From NCBI GenBank assembly GCA_035294465.1, contig DATGKW010000057.1:1-28178 (forward strand): a stretch of DNA of 28,178 nt. The letters run 5' to 3'. The position numbers and the translations under genes were made by a program. Shown here piece by piece: positions 14,766 through 22,347 of the stretch (the stretch's first letter is position 1; each line of letters starts with the position of its first letter). Below the pieces are notes generated by a model. The model did not search any database. It was not told where the DNA came from and was given only the letters and a program-made list of their open reading frames with translations. The DNA comes from Paraktedonobacter sp035294465. GTDB taxonomy: Bacteria; Chloroflexota; Ktedonobacteria; Ktedonobacterales; Ktedonobacteraceae.

Positions 14766-15287
14766 CTAGAAGTTTCCCAGATCCTCTATGATCGGCTGCA
14801 TATCTCGATACGAACGTTTGACGGTCTCGTGATGATGAAGGCGATAATGTTCCAGGCGTGCTCCACCTATAAAGGCCCCTTGATAGATGAGTGTTCTGAA
14901 TTGTGCCGCGCGACTCTTCTCTGGCTGGCCATACATTGCCCAAAAAGCGTCTACTTCTGTGCCAGCATTGCGCTGGAGAAGGAACATAGTCCAGTCAGCC
15001 GTAGGATCGCCCCAGGAAGTGTGGTCTGAATCGAGCACTGCGACGATTGTGGGACTTCCCTTGTCGCGTTTCACCAGAATATTGACAGTCCATAGATTAC
15101 CGTGTAGGAGTCGAGGCTGGGTAGTTTCAACGAGATAGGTATTATTATAGAGTCCACCATCAAGTTCTCTGGCGGACTCGATCTGTATCTCCTCTCCGAA
15201 CGCCCGCCAGCGCATAGCAACGAGATGTTCGCGAGCAATAGACTGTTGAAAAGCATCGGGAGATCGCTCAATGGTAGCGTATTCCAT
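14766..15287 (-). pseudogene. Internally deleted aminoglycoside-phosphotransferase-like protein
   Basis: 173 residues, where APH/choline-kinase-fold enzymes have about 280-320. The N-terminal lobe ending ELDGGLYNNTYLVE (residues 41-54) runs directly into the catalytic region LLHGNLWTVNIL (60-71) and LDSDHTSWGDPTADW (85-99). The 100 or more residues that normally separate them (ATP-binding strands, hinge and the first C-lobe helices) are missing, although the frame stays open. The catalytic Asp of the HGDxxxxN motif is Asn64. Together these argue for a non-functional remnant, or a protein that no longer phosphorylates. The start is plausible (GAGG about 11 nt upstream). It was presumably a small-molecule kinase; the substrate is unknown. 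Confidence 0.7.
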
Positions 15288-15350
15288 GGAGAACTTTTCC
15301 TCTCTTCAGTTCCGTCATCGTGGTGAGCACTTCCTGGAAAACATCAAGCG

Positions 15351-15368
15351 ATGTTTCACGTGAAACAT
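15351..15368. other. parS site C
   Basis: ATGTTTCACGTGAAACAT is a perfect 18-bp palindrome with the full parS consensus. It lies 8 bp beyond the stop codon of the SDR gene. Confidence 0.85.
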
Positions 15369-15376
15369 TCTCCCTT

Positions 15377-16123
15377 TCACTGCATCACTTCTCCGCCATC
15401 GACCAGCAGCACCTGACCAGTGATGAACGAGGCGGCGGGCGAGGCCAGGAAAAGAGCAGCAGTGACGATATCGCTAGCTGTGCCCCAGCGGCCCAGAGGG
15501 ATCTGCTGTGTAACGCGCTGGCGGAAGTTCGCGGATTGGCTTTGCACCCACTCGTTTTCGATCCAGCCGGGCGCGATACAGTTAACTCGAATATGTGGAG
15601 CGTAAGTACGAGCCAGGCTGCGCGTCATAGAAATGACCGCGCCTTTGCTTGTGGCGTAGAGCTGGCTGGCAAAGCCGGGGGCACCATCCAGGGCATGATT
15701 CCAGCTGAGGTTAAGAATACTCCCGCCTGCGCGCATATATTCCGCCACTCCCCGGCAGCAGATCCAGCTTGCCAGCACATCGACGGCCAGCATACGCTCG
15801 AAGCGCTCGCTCTCATCAAGATCTCTCGCCTCGGAGCTATTCGCGCTGGCTCCGGCGTTATTGATCCAGACATCAATCACGCCCAGCAGTTCACGCGCTC
15901 GCTCTACCAGTCGCTGCGCCTCTTCCTTCTGCGCCAGGTCTGCCTGGACCAGCAGCGCTTCCCCACCTGATGACTTGATCTGGTTCACCACGCTCTCCGC
16001 CTCCAATCTCGCGTGACCGTAGTGGACCAGCACGCGTGCTCCTCGCTCAGCGAAAGCCAGGGCCAGCGCCCGTCCTATCCCTCTGCCAGCTCCGGTGATC
16101 ACGATGTTTTTATCTGCATACAT
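15377..16123 (-). CDS. Short-chain dehydrogenase/reductase (classical SDR)
   Basis: About 248 residues. TGAGRGIGRAL (10-20) is the NAD(P) loop, DVWINNAG (84-91) is the structural motif, and the catalytic Ser140 (LNLSW), Tyr156 and Lys160 (YATSK) are present. A PGWIENEW segment and the ending ITGQVLLVDGG are typical of classical SDRs such as 3-oxoacyl-ACP reductase (FabG)-like enzymes. The position usually held by catalytic Asn is Asp115 (VDVLAS), unless the alignment is off. The frame is open to 16258, but the added 45 residues include the translation of a parS site (VSRET). The ATG at 16123 has an AGAGGCG site and was chosen. The gene is flanked on both sides by parS palindromes. The substrate is unknown. 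Confidence 0.9.
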   Translation of the reverse strand: MYADKNIVITGAGRGIGRALALAFAERGARVLVHYGHARLEAESVVNQIKSSGGEALLVQADLAQKEEAQRLVERARELLGVIDVWINNAGASANSSEARDLDESERFERMLAVDVLASWICCRGVAEYMRAGGSILNLSWNHALDGAPGFASQLYATSKGAVISMTRSLARTYAPHIRVNCIAPGWIENEWVQSQSANFRQRVTQQIPLGRWGTASDIVTAALFLASPAASFITGQVLLVDGGEVMQ

Positions 16124-16137
16124 ACGTCGCCTCTCTG

Positions 16138-16155
16138 ATGTTTCACGTGAAACAT
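16138..16155. other. parS site D
   Basis: ATGTTTCACGTGAAACAT is a perfect 18-bp palindrome, 14 bp upstream of the SDR start codon and thus inside its probable 5' leader or promoter. It is 787 bp from site C. Confidence 0.85.
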
Positions 16156-16374
16156 CGACCGTCTCTACACACTTGGTCCCAGAAGAATGCTTGCCTGGGT
16201 CATCCCATGTTCCACTATGTTGTGCGCTATTCAAAGGGAAGTCGGGGTTGCCCTTCATCGTGTTTTACACTTGTCGCCTCTTGCAACTATATGCTACACT
16301 TCTTTTGTAGAGCGAGTCAATGATGACCCGCCGCTTTGGAGTGCGCCATGACTGCGCAAGAGAAGGGAGTAACA

Positions 16375-17832
16375 ATGGTGATAACTCGCGACTTTTCCGT
16401 AGGTTCGCCTGACTCTTCCACCGGCCTCTTCACCCCCCAGGAACAGCATACTGTTCTTCGCCAGATCCGCCAGGAATTGATCCAGCGCTATCGTCCCACA
16501 CTTCAGCAGGGAGCCGGTCCTATCCGCGTGATGGCACGCCTGGTCAACGAACTGGAGAGCCGGTGCCGCGAACTCCGTATCTCGCCTGAGGTAATGCGCT
16601 CGGAAATAGTGAACCGCACTATCGGGGATGTAAACCTCCGCCTGATCACTGAATGTGAAGGGGAAGCAGGTGGTCCCGGCGACTATCGCCTGCTGGCTGA
16701 TGAGCTGGGCGTGGCCTTACCAGGAGAGCAGCTCTCCGGTTATGTAGCGACTGGCGAAACCTATCTCTGGTTGCGCGACCAGATGCAGCAAATTGAACGA
16801 GAACTGCTCCAGCAGGGGTTTGATCTGCGAATCTATGATATTCTGGCGATTGGCAACCCTGTTTTGCGCGCTCAACTGGCTGAATGTACGAGGCCGTGGG
16901 GTATTTCAGCCTCGGTCGAGCAGGTGTATCTTGGGCTTGGTGCAATGGATACGCTCGATAAAACGCTGCGCGGCCTGGCTTATGTTTCACGTGAAACGGG
17001 ACAATTGCCTATCGGCATTCTCTTCCCAGAGCCGGGCTTTGGCACGCCTGAATGGCAGGCCGGCTCTCATGGCTATATGCTGCACCGTTTTGCGACCGAT
17101 GCCGCTAACCATTTTAAGCTCACTCCCGGACATCTGGGCGATTTGCTTCAACAGTTCTCCGATTTGCGCGTGATCTATCTGGTGGTGACCAGCAATCCCA
17201 CTACTTTTGCGTATACGCCTGAGGAACTCAACAATCTCTTCGCCGCTCTACGGAACTACTGGCAAAAGGGCCGCGAGGTATATATTCTGGCTGACCTGGC
17301 CTATATTGGCACCGGTGTCCCCGCCGAGGACGAGGCGCGCATGGCAACCTTTGCCGATCCCGAAGTCTGGCGGCATACCCTCTTCGTACATAGTCTCTCC
17401 AAGACACACACGCTGACAGGTGATCGTTTTGGCTGGGTCACGATTGGCGATCCTCTACTGGCCACTGCGATTGCGCCCGCGTGGTCTAATAGTATGGCCT
17501 CACTGCCCGCAGACTGGCAACTGCGCTTCATGGCGTATCTCAAACTCATCAAAGAGCGCCCCTGGCTGGGCGAGAAGTTGCGCGCGTTCTACCGTTTTCG
17601 GCGCAGACGCCTGGTAGAACAATTGGGGAAAATAAATGCCGAGCAGCACCTCTTCGCACAGGTGTACCTGGGCGATGACGCGACGGTTTACAATTGGAGC
17701 CGGCTGGCCCCAGGCGAAGATGCATTCTCGCTCTTTGAGAAAACAGGTATCGCGGGTGTTCCCGGCTCAGGATTCGGCTACACCGATGACTTTGTGCGCT
17801 TCTCAATCGGCGTGATTCCCATTCCTGAGTAG
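16375..17832 (+). CDS. PLP-dependent aminotransferase-like protein (fold type I)
   Basis: About 485 residues. The C-terminal two thirds form a class I/II aminotransferase: TSNPTTFAYTPEEL (Asn about 274, binds PLP O3'), ILADLAYIG (Asp about 307 to the pyridine nitrogen, Tyr about 310), VHSLSKTHTLTGDRFGWV with Schiff-base Lys about 343, and DFVRFSIGV with the carboxylate-binding Arg about 475. The first 110 or so residues are an unusual helical extension (LRQIRQELIQRY, ARLVNELESRCRELRIS) not found in short aspartate aminotransferases. Substrate specificity cannot be read. The ATG at 16375 has AGAAGGGA upstream and was preferred to the TTG at 16336 and ATG at 16348. A perfect parS palindrome lies inside the gene and encodes YVSRETG. 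A terminator follows. Confidence 0.85.
   Translation: MVITRDFSVGSPDSSTGLFTPQEQHTVLRQIRQELIQRYRPTLQQGAGPIRVMARLVNELESRCRELRISPEVMRSEIVNRTIGDVNLRLITECEGEAGGPGDYRLLADELGVALPGEQLSGYVATGETYLWLRDQMQQIERELLQQGFDLRIYDILAIGNPVLRAQLAECTRPWGISASVEQVYLGLGAMDTLDKTLRGLAYVSRETGQLPIGILFPEPGFGTPEWQAGSHGYMLHRFATDAANHFKLTPGHLGDLLQQFSDLRVIYLVVTSNPTTFAYTPEELNNLFAALRNYWQKGREVYILADLAYIGTGVPAEDEARMATFADPEVWRHTLFVHSLSKTHTLTGDRFGWVTIGDPLLATAIAPAWSNSMASLPADWQLRFMAYLKLIKERPWLGEKLRAFYRFRRRRLVEQLGKINAEQHLFAQVYLGDDATVYNWSRLAPGEDAFSLFEKTGIAGVPGSGFGYTDDFVRFSIGVIPIPE
16983..16998. other. parS-like site E, inside a coding sequence
   Basis: TGTTTCACGTGAAACG keeps the perfect 14-bp palindrome and 15 of 16 consensus positions. 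It lies within the aminotransferase gene and is read as Val-Ser-Arg-Glu-Thr. Confidence 0.8.
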
Positions 17833-17856
17833 TAGCTGTAAAGGATGTACGACGCA

Positions 17857-17900
17857 GCGTGGATGGTCCCGGACATTCCCGTACCATCCACGCTTTTTAT
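17857..17900 (+). terminator. Rho-independent terminator after the aminotransferase gene
   Basis: GCGTGGATGGT pairs perfectly over 11 bp with ACCATCCACGC. It encloses a 15-nt loop and is followed directly by TTTTTATTTT. It separates the aminotransferase from gap. Confidence 0.85.
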
Positions 17901-17908
17901 TTTGCTGC

Positions 17909-17937
17909 TTGACCGACCAGTGTGCAAATGATATCCT
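17909..17937 (+). promoter_or_regulatory. Promoter of the gap-pgk-tpiA cluster
   Basis: TTGACC (17909-17914) and TATCCT (17932-17937) are separated by 17 nt, close to the housekeeping sigma consensus, and lie directly downstream of a terminator. The expected leader to the gap ATG is about 55 nt, with AAGGAG near 17980. Confidence 0.6.
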
Positions 17938-17997
17938 TTACGGGGGATAAAAATGAGAATCCCCAAGCATTTTGTGTATAAGGAGAAGTAATTTTCA

Positions 17998-19011
17998 ATG
18001 GCTACTCGCGTAGGTATTAATGGCTTTGGTCGTATCGGGCGTCAATCGATGAAGGCAATTCTCGAAAGACACGGCGGCGAGCTAGAAGTCGTGGCCATCA
18101 ACGATCTGACCGACACGAAAACAAATGCTCACCTGCTCAAATATGACTCAACCTACGGTCGCTTTCCCGGCGAGGTTGAGGCGACTCCTGACTCGTTGAT
18201 CGTCAACGGGCATAAAATAAAGGTGCTTGCTCAGCGCGATCCCGCGCAGATTCCCTGGGGCGATGTAGGGGCCGAAATTGTGATTGAGTCCACCGGATTC
18301 TTTACTGATGCGGAAAAGGCCGCTGCTCATTTGCACGATAGCGTCAAGAAGGTAATCATCTCGGCGCCGGCCAAAGGTGAAGATCTGACGATAGTGCTGG
18401 GTGTGAACGAGCATATGTACGATCCGGCAAGGCACCACATTATCTCCAATGCGTCCTGTACCACGAACTGCCTGGCTCCGGCGGCCAAAGTACTGAACGA
18501 TGCCTTTGGCATTGAGAAGGGCTTGATGAACACCATCCACGCCTATACCAACGATCAGCGCATCCAGGACCAGCTCCACAGCGATTTACGCCGAGCGCGC
18601 GCCGCTGCTGTGAATATTATCCCCACCACCACTGGAGCCGCTAAAGCCGTAGCGCTGGTTATTCCTGAACTGAAAGGGCGCTTTGATGGCATGTCCCTGC
18701 GCGTACCTAACCTGACCGTCTCGGTCGTCGACTTTGTGGCTACTGTGCGCAAGGAGACCTCTAAAGATGCAGTGAACGCAGCTTTCAAGGCTGCCGCCGC
18801 AGGCGAACTCAGAGGCATCCTCGATTATACTGAAGAGCCGCTGGTTTCGTCTGATTTCCGTGGTGATACCCACTCTTCGATTATTGATGGCCTCACCACC
18901 CAGGTTCTGGGCGGCGATCTGGTGAAAGTGGTAGCCTGGTACGATAATGAGTGGGGCTATTCCTGCCGTGTGTCAGACCTCACCGCTTTTATCGCACAGA
19001 AGGGTCTGTAG
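17998..19011 (+). CDS. gap: Glyceraldehyde-3-phosphate dehydrogenase, type I
   Basis: A 337-residue tetrameric cytosolic glycolytic enzyme that converts glyceraldehyde 3-phosphate, NAD and phosphate to 1,3-bisphosphoglycerate. VGINGFGRIGR (5-15) binds the dinucleotide, and Asp36 in AINDL favours NAD over NADP. The catalytic loop SNASCTTNCLAP has Cys154, with His181 in MNTIHAYTNDQ. Later family blocks are AAAVNIIPTTTGAAKAV, FDGMSLRVPN and WYDNEWGYSCRV. Length matches type I enzymes. The start has AAGGAG about 12 nt upstream. It leads the cluster gap-pgk-tpiA, although 210 nt separate it from pgk. Confidence 0.97.
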   Translation: MATRVGINGFGRIGRQSMKAILERHGGELEVVAINDLTDTKTNAHLLKYDSTYGRFPGEVEATPDSLIVNGHKIKVLAQRDPAQIPWGDVGAEIVIESTGFFTDAEKAAAHLHDSVKKVIISAPAKGEDLTIVLGVNEHMYDPARHHIISNASCTTNCLAPAAKVLNDAFGIEKGLMNTIHAYTNDQRIQDQLHSDLRRARAAAVNIIPTTTGAAKAVALVIPELKGRFDGMSLRVPNLTVSVVDFVATVRKETSKDAVNAAFKAAAAGELRGILDYTEEPLVSSDFRGDTHSSIIDGLTTQVLGGDLVKVVAWYDNEWGYSCRVSDLTAFIAQKGL

Positions 19012-19184
19012 CGATTGCTCCGTTCCGCTTTGACGCAAGAAACGCGAGATCGCGGCTCTTCTCCGTCTTTGTATCAGCAATCGCATTCTGGCTGTTTGCA
19101 AAAGCGAAGGAGGGGTACGAACTTTGCCAAAGCGGGTGAGGAATCCAGGAGACAACGAGTACAATGGCGTACTCCTGGTCTCTA

Positions 19185-19202
19185 ATGTTTCACGTGAAAC
19201 AT
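19185..19202. other. parS site F
   Basis: ATGTTTCACGTGAAACAT is a perfect 18-bp palindrome with the full parS consensus. It lies between gap and pgk, 19 bp before the pgk start codon, and is the last copy in the window. Confidence 0.85.
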
Positions 19203-19221
19203 CCATTGCGTAGGAGAAAGT

Positions 19222-20418
19222 ATGGACAAACAAACTATTCGAGATAGAGACGTTTCAGGCAAGCGGGTGCTGGTGCGGGTGGATTTTAATGTGCCCCTGA
19301 ACGCCCAGGGATGTATCACTGACGATACACGTATACGGGCAGCGTTGCCCACCATCCGTTATTTGCTCCAGCACGGTGCAGCCGTGATTTTAATGTCCCA
19401 CCTGGGACGGCCAGATGGTCAGGTAGTCGAGAAGTTGCGCCTGGCTCCGGTGGCCCATCGCCTCGGCGAGCTGCTGGGTCTGCCTGTGACTATGGCCCCC
19501 GATTCTATTGGCCCGCAGGTCGAAGCTCTGGTCCAGTCTCTTCAGCCAGGCCAGGTGCTGCTGCTGGAGAACTTGCGCTTCCACAAGGCTGAAGAGAAGA
19601 ATGAAGCAGCATTCGCCCGGCAACTGGCCTCGTTTGGCGAACTCTATGTCAACGATGCTTTCGGCACTGCTCACCGCGCGCATGCCTCAACTGAAGGCGT
19701 CACTCACTATCTACCAGGCGTGGCCGGTTTCTTGATGGAGAAGGAAATGAATTTCCTCGGCTCCGCTCTGGAAAATCCTCAACGACCGTTTGCCGCCATC
19801 GTGGGAGGAGCTAAAATTTCTGATAAGATTAGTGTTCTGAAACGTCTGGTTGGTATGGTCGATGTTCTGCTGGTCGGTGGTGGTATGGCTAATACGTTCT
19901 TGAAGGCTGAGGGCTATGAGATCGGTGATTCACTCTTTGAGGAGAGCAAGCTCGATATCGCCCGCGATTTGATTGTCAGTGCTCGCCAGCGCGGAATCAC
20001 GTGTATTCTGCCCACAGATGTCGTTATCGCCGATAGGTTCGCGGCGGATGCAGAGCACAAGGTGGTTGCAAGTTCGGCGGTCCCGGCAGGTTGGCGTATT
20101 CTAGATATCGGCCCCGCAACGGTCGAGGCGTTCCGTCAGGCTCTGAGCAACGCGCAGACAATTATCTGGAATGGGACCCTGGGCGTGGCTGAGATGCCCG
20201 CCTTCGCGAGGGGTACCGAGGCTCTCATTGAGATCTTGACACAGCGCACTGCCGCGGGCGCGACCACGATTATTGGCGGCGGCGACTCGGCAGCGGCGGT
20301 TGAGCAGGCTGGCTCGGCAAATCACATGACCCATGTCTCTACCGGCGGTGGCGCTTCTCTGGAGTTTCTTGAGGGACGTGTCCTGCCCGGCGTTGCGGCC
20401 TTACAGGATAGAAACTAA
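19222..20418 (+). CDS. pgk: Phosphoglycerate kinase
   Basis: A 398-residue monomeric two-domain enzyme that transfers the acyl phosphate of 1,3-bisphosphoglycerate to ADP. N-domain substrate motifs are RVDFNVPLN (18-26), MSHLGRPDG, LLLENLRFHKAEEKN and DAFGTAHRAHAS. The C-domain nucleotide motifs are VGGAKISDKISVL, VGGGMANTFLKA, IWNGTLGVAEMPAFARGT and the phosphate loop IIGGGDSAAAVEQ, with STGGGASLEFLEG at the end. Length matches the family. TAGGAG lies 6 nt before the ATG. Its stop codon overlaps the tpiA start by one base (TAATG), which implies translational coupling. A parS site lies in its immediate upstream region. Confidence 0.97.
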   Translation: MDKQTIRDRDVSGKRVLVRVDFNVPLNAQGCITDDTRIRAALPTIRYLLQHGAAVILMSHLGRPDGQVVEKLRLAPVAHRLGELLGLPVTMAPDSIGPQVEALVQSLQPGQVLLLENLRFHKAEEKNEAAFARQLASFGELYVNDAFGTAHRAHASTEGVTHYLPGVAGFLMEKEMNFLGSALENPQRPFAAIVGGAKISDKISVLKRLVGMVDVLLVGGGMANTFLKAEGYEIGDSLFEESKLDIARDLIVSARQRGITCILPTDVVIADRFAADAEHKVVASSAVPAGWRILDIGPATVEAFRQALSNAQTIIWNGTLGVAEMPAFARGTEALIEILTQRTAAGATTIIGGGDSAAAVEQAGSANHMTHVSTGGGASLEFLEGRVLPGVAALQDRN

Positions 20419-21221
20419 TGGCAGTACCAGTACGCGATGCAATCATCGCCGGCAATTGGAAAATGAACTATAGTCCGCGGAGAGCCGCCGAGTTTACTTA
20501 CGAGATCATTTCTGAGCTAGGAATGCTGGTGAACCGTTATCCCTATGTGCTCTCGATCCTTTGCCCGCCTGCCATTTCGCTGATGGCAGTTCGCGAGGTG
20601 CTGGATGCTCATCTCTTCCGCCGCGTCGAGTTGGGCGCACAGAACATGTACTTTGAGGAGCAGGGCGCTTTCACCGGCGAGATTGCTCCCTCAATGGTGC
20701 GCGAGCTCTGCAGCACGGTTATTCTCGGCCACTCCGAACGCCGTACCCTCTTTGGAGAAACCGATGAACTGGTTAATAAAAAAGTGCTGGCTGCTTTCCA
20801 TCACAATCTGCGCCCGATTGTCTGCGTTGGAGAACACCTTGACCAGTATGAGTCAGGCCAGACCGAAGCCGTAATTCACGCGCAGGTTCAGCAGAGCCTG
20901 GCCGGGATCGGCTCTGAAGACGCGCCCAAACTGGTTATCGCTTACGAACCAATCTGGGCCATTGGTACCGGCAAGGCGGCAACAGCCGAAGGTGCGGGCC
21001 AGATAATCCACTACATTCGCGAACTCTACAGAGAAATGTACGGAGAAAAAGCAGCTCGCGAACTGCGCATCCTCTATGGCGGCAGTGTAACTTCATCGAA
21101 TATATCTGAATTTATCGCTCAGTCAGATATCGATGGCGCACTCGTCGGCGGGGCAAGCCTCAAGCCTGATTTCGTGGAGATTGTGCGTAAGACTATCGAG
21201 GTTATGCAGAGGCAACAATAA
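20418..21221 (+). CDS. tpiA: Triose-phosphate isomerase
   Basis: A 267-residue TIM-barrel enzyme that interconverts dihydroxyacetone phosphate and glyceraldehyde 3-phosphate. The catalytic residues are all visible: Asn13 and Lys15 (AGNWKMN), His105 (ILGHSERR) and Glu177 (AYEPIWAIGTG), followed by the mobile loop 6 and the phosphate-binding LRILYGGSVTSSN and DGALVGGASL. It is slightly longer than the usual 250 residues. It starts within the pgk stop codon (TAATG), so it is translationally coupled, and it is the last gene before a terminator. With gap and pgk it forms a lower-glycolysis triose cluster; pgm, eno and pyk are not here. Confidence 0.97.
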   Translation: MAVPVRDAIIAGNWKMNYSPRRAAEFTYEIISELGMLVNRYPYVLSILCPPAISLMAVREVLDAHLFRRVELGAQNMYFEEQGAFTGEIAPSMVRELCSTVILGHSERRTLFGETDELVNKKVLAAFHHNLRPIVCVGEHLDQYESGQTEAVIHAQVQQSLAGIGSEDAPKLVIAYEPIWAIGTGKAATAEGAGQIIHYIRELYREMYGEKAARELRILYGGSVTSSNISEFIAQSDIDGALVGGASLKPDFVEIVRKTIEVMQRQQ

Positions 21222-21576
21222 AGCGTGAGAGTTTTATTGTTGCAATTGTGGTGTCACAAACAGTAAAAGGCAAGCAGCTCTACGCTGCTTGCCCTTTATT
21301 GTTCTGCTTCTCAAAGGACTGATTTCGTCTGCCTCCTCCATCTCTGAAAACTACGGTGAGCCGTCTCTCCCTGCAACTAAGGGGACTTTGAGGAAGCGCC
21401 CAAAGTATCATCACCTTTTTCTTGTTGATCTTAATTAGCTCGCTTGTCCAGAAGTCCCAGAAAAGCACTATCGTCAGCATATCGTTAGTATGCTCAAATA
21501 GGTGCTGCAGCGTCTTAGTAAGAATCCAGTTCAGCGTGACATCATCCCTCAGTGAAATACATGTCCTTCTTTCTAG
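21222..21576. other. Intergenic region between tpiA and the ABC transporter genes
   Basis: 355 bp between converging genes. Apart from the tpiA terminator I see only a small inverted repeat (AGCATA/TATGCT near 21477-21495). The minus-strand frame at 21280-21480 overlaps the terminator and has no protein-like features. Confidence 0.5.
21265..21300 (+). terminator. Rho-independent terminator after tpiA
   Basis: A perfect 10-bp GC-rich stem, GGCAAGCAGC with GCTGCTTGCC, has a 5-nt loop and is followed by CTTTATT. It lies 48 nt after the tpiA stop and ends the glycolytic cluster. Confidence 0.85.
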
Positions 21577-22344
21577 CTAGTACAACAATAACTCGCGTTT
21601 CTCCAACCAGTAGCCCGCTACAAGAGCGATTACAATGCAATAGCAGGCAATCAGTACTAGACCGAGCAGGCTGAGCACGCCAGGATTTCCTGTGGTGCTC
21701 AGCGTGTAACACTCAGCCGCCGGCCAGAGTGGAATCTGTGAAAGACTCAAAACAGTCTCTAGCCAGGTCGGAATGGAGAGGATTGGGCGAAATGAGAAGA
21801 GCATCAAGGCCAACCAGGCCAGGAAGCAGATGCGCTTGAAGCGTGTGGCTATGGGTGAGCAGAGACTAACGGTCAGAACAGCGATCAGCACAGTGTTGGG
21901 AATAATTCCTACCGCACCCCAGAAGATCCCGCCCACTGTAGGATCGGTCAGGCGATGAAAGAGCAATACGAACGTCAGGAAGAGTAAATAGAGCGGGAAG
22001 CGCAGCGTTGCTGTGGCCAGCATCAATCCCCGGCTATAGGCAGAGCGCGAGGTCAGGCGAGCCAGCAACAGATAAGTACGTGCGCTGGTGGCCTGGCGCA
22101 CCATAATCGCCGGTCCCAGAATGGCGATTGCGCCCAGGGCAAAAGTCGAAGTGCCGTTGAAACTGGCGGTACTTTCCAGGAGGGGAAAGTAGAGCATGGC
22201 GAAAAAAACCAGCACCAGAACGAATTCACCCCATATCCATCCACTGCGTAGATAACTGGCTAGAGTCAAACGCGCCACGGTCACGCTCGGCGAGCGGAGT
22301 AGCCCTTCGCCTGTTCGTTTCTTTTTAACCATTGTTGCTTGCAT
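21577..22344 (-). CDS. ABC-2-type transporter permease
   Basis: A 255-residue integral membrane protein with about six helices, including WGEFVLVLVFFAMLYFPLL, TFALGAIAILGPAIMV, FPLYLLFLTFVLLF, PNTVLIAVLTVSLC, ICFLAWLALMLFSF and LGLVLIACYCIVIALVAGYWL. It has a short basic N-terminus. It begins 3 bp after the ATPase stop codon, so the two are translationally linked and form one exporter, with the permease as membrane partner. No substrate is evident. It is of the size seen in bacterial ABC-2 exporters that act as homodimers or as one of two permeases; no second permease is visible here. Confidence 0.8.
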   Translation of the reverse strand: MQATMVKKKRTGEGLLRSPSVTVARLTLASYLRSGWIWGEFVLVLVFFAMLYFPLLESTASFNGTSTFALGAIAILGPAIMVRQATSARTYLLLARLTSRSAYSRGLMLATATLRFPLYLLFLTFVLLFHRLTDPTVGGIFWGAVGIIPNTVLIAVLTVSLCSPIATRFKRICFLAWLALMLFSFRPILSIPTWLETVLSLSQIPLWPAAECYTLSTTGNPGVLSLLGLVLIACYCIVIALVAGYWLEKRELLLY

Positions 22345-22347
22345 GAT

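Noticed and set aside
15377..16258. Longer SDR protein starting at 16258
   Set aside because: The extra 45 residues have no Rossmann character and include the translation of parS site D; the start at 16123 has a ribosome site and the fold begins there.
21280..21480. 66-codon minus-strand frame after tpiA
   Set aside because: It runs through the tpiA terminator hairpin and has low-complexity, non-domain sequence with no ribosome site.
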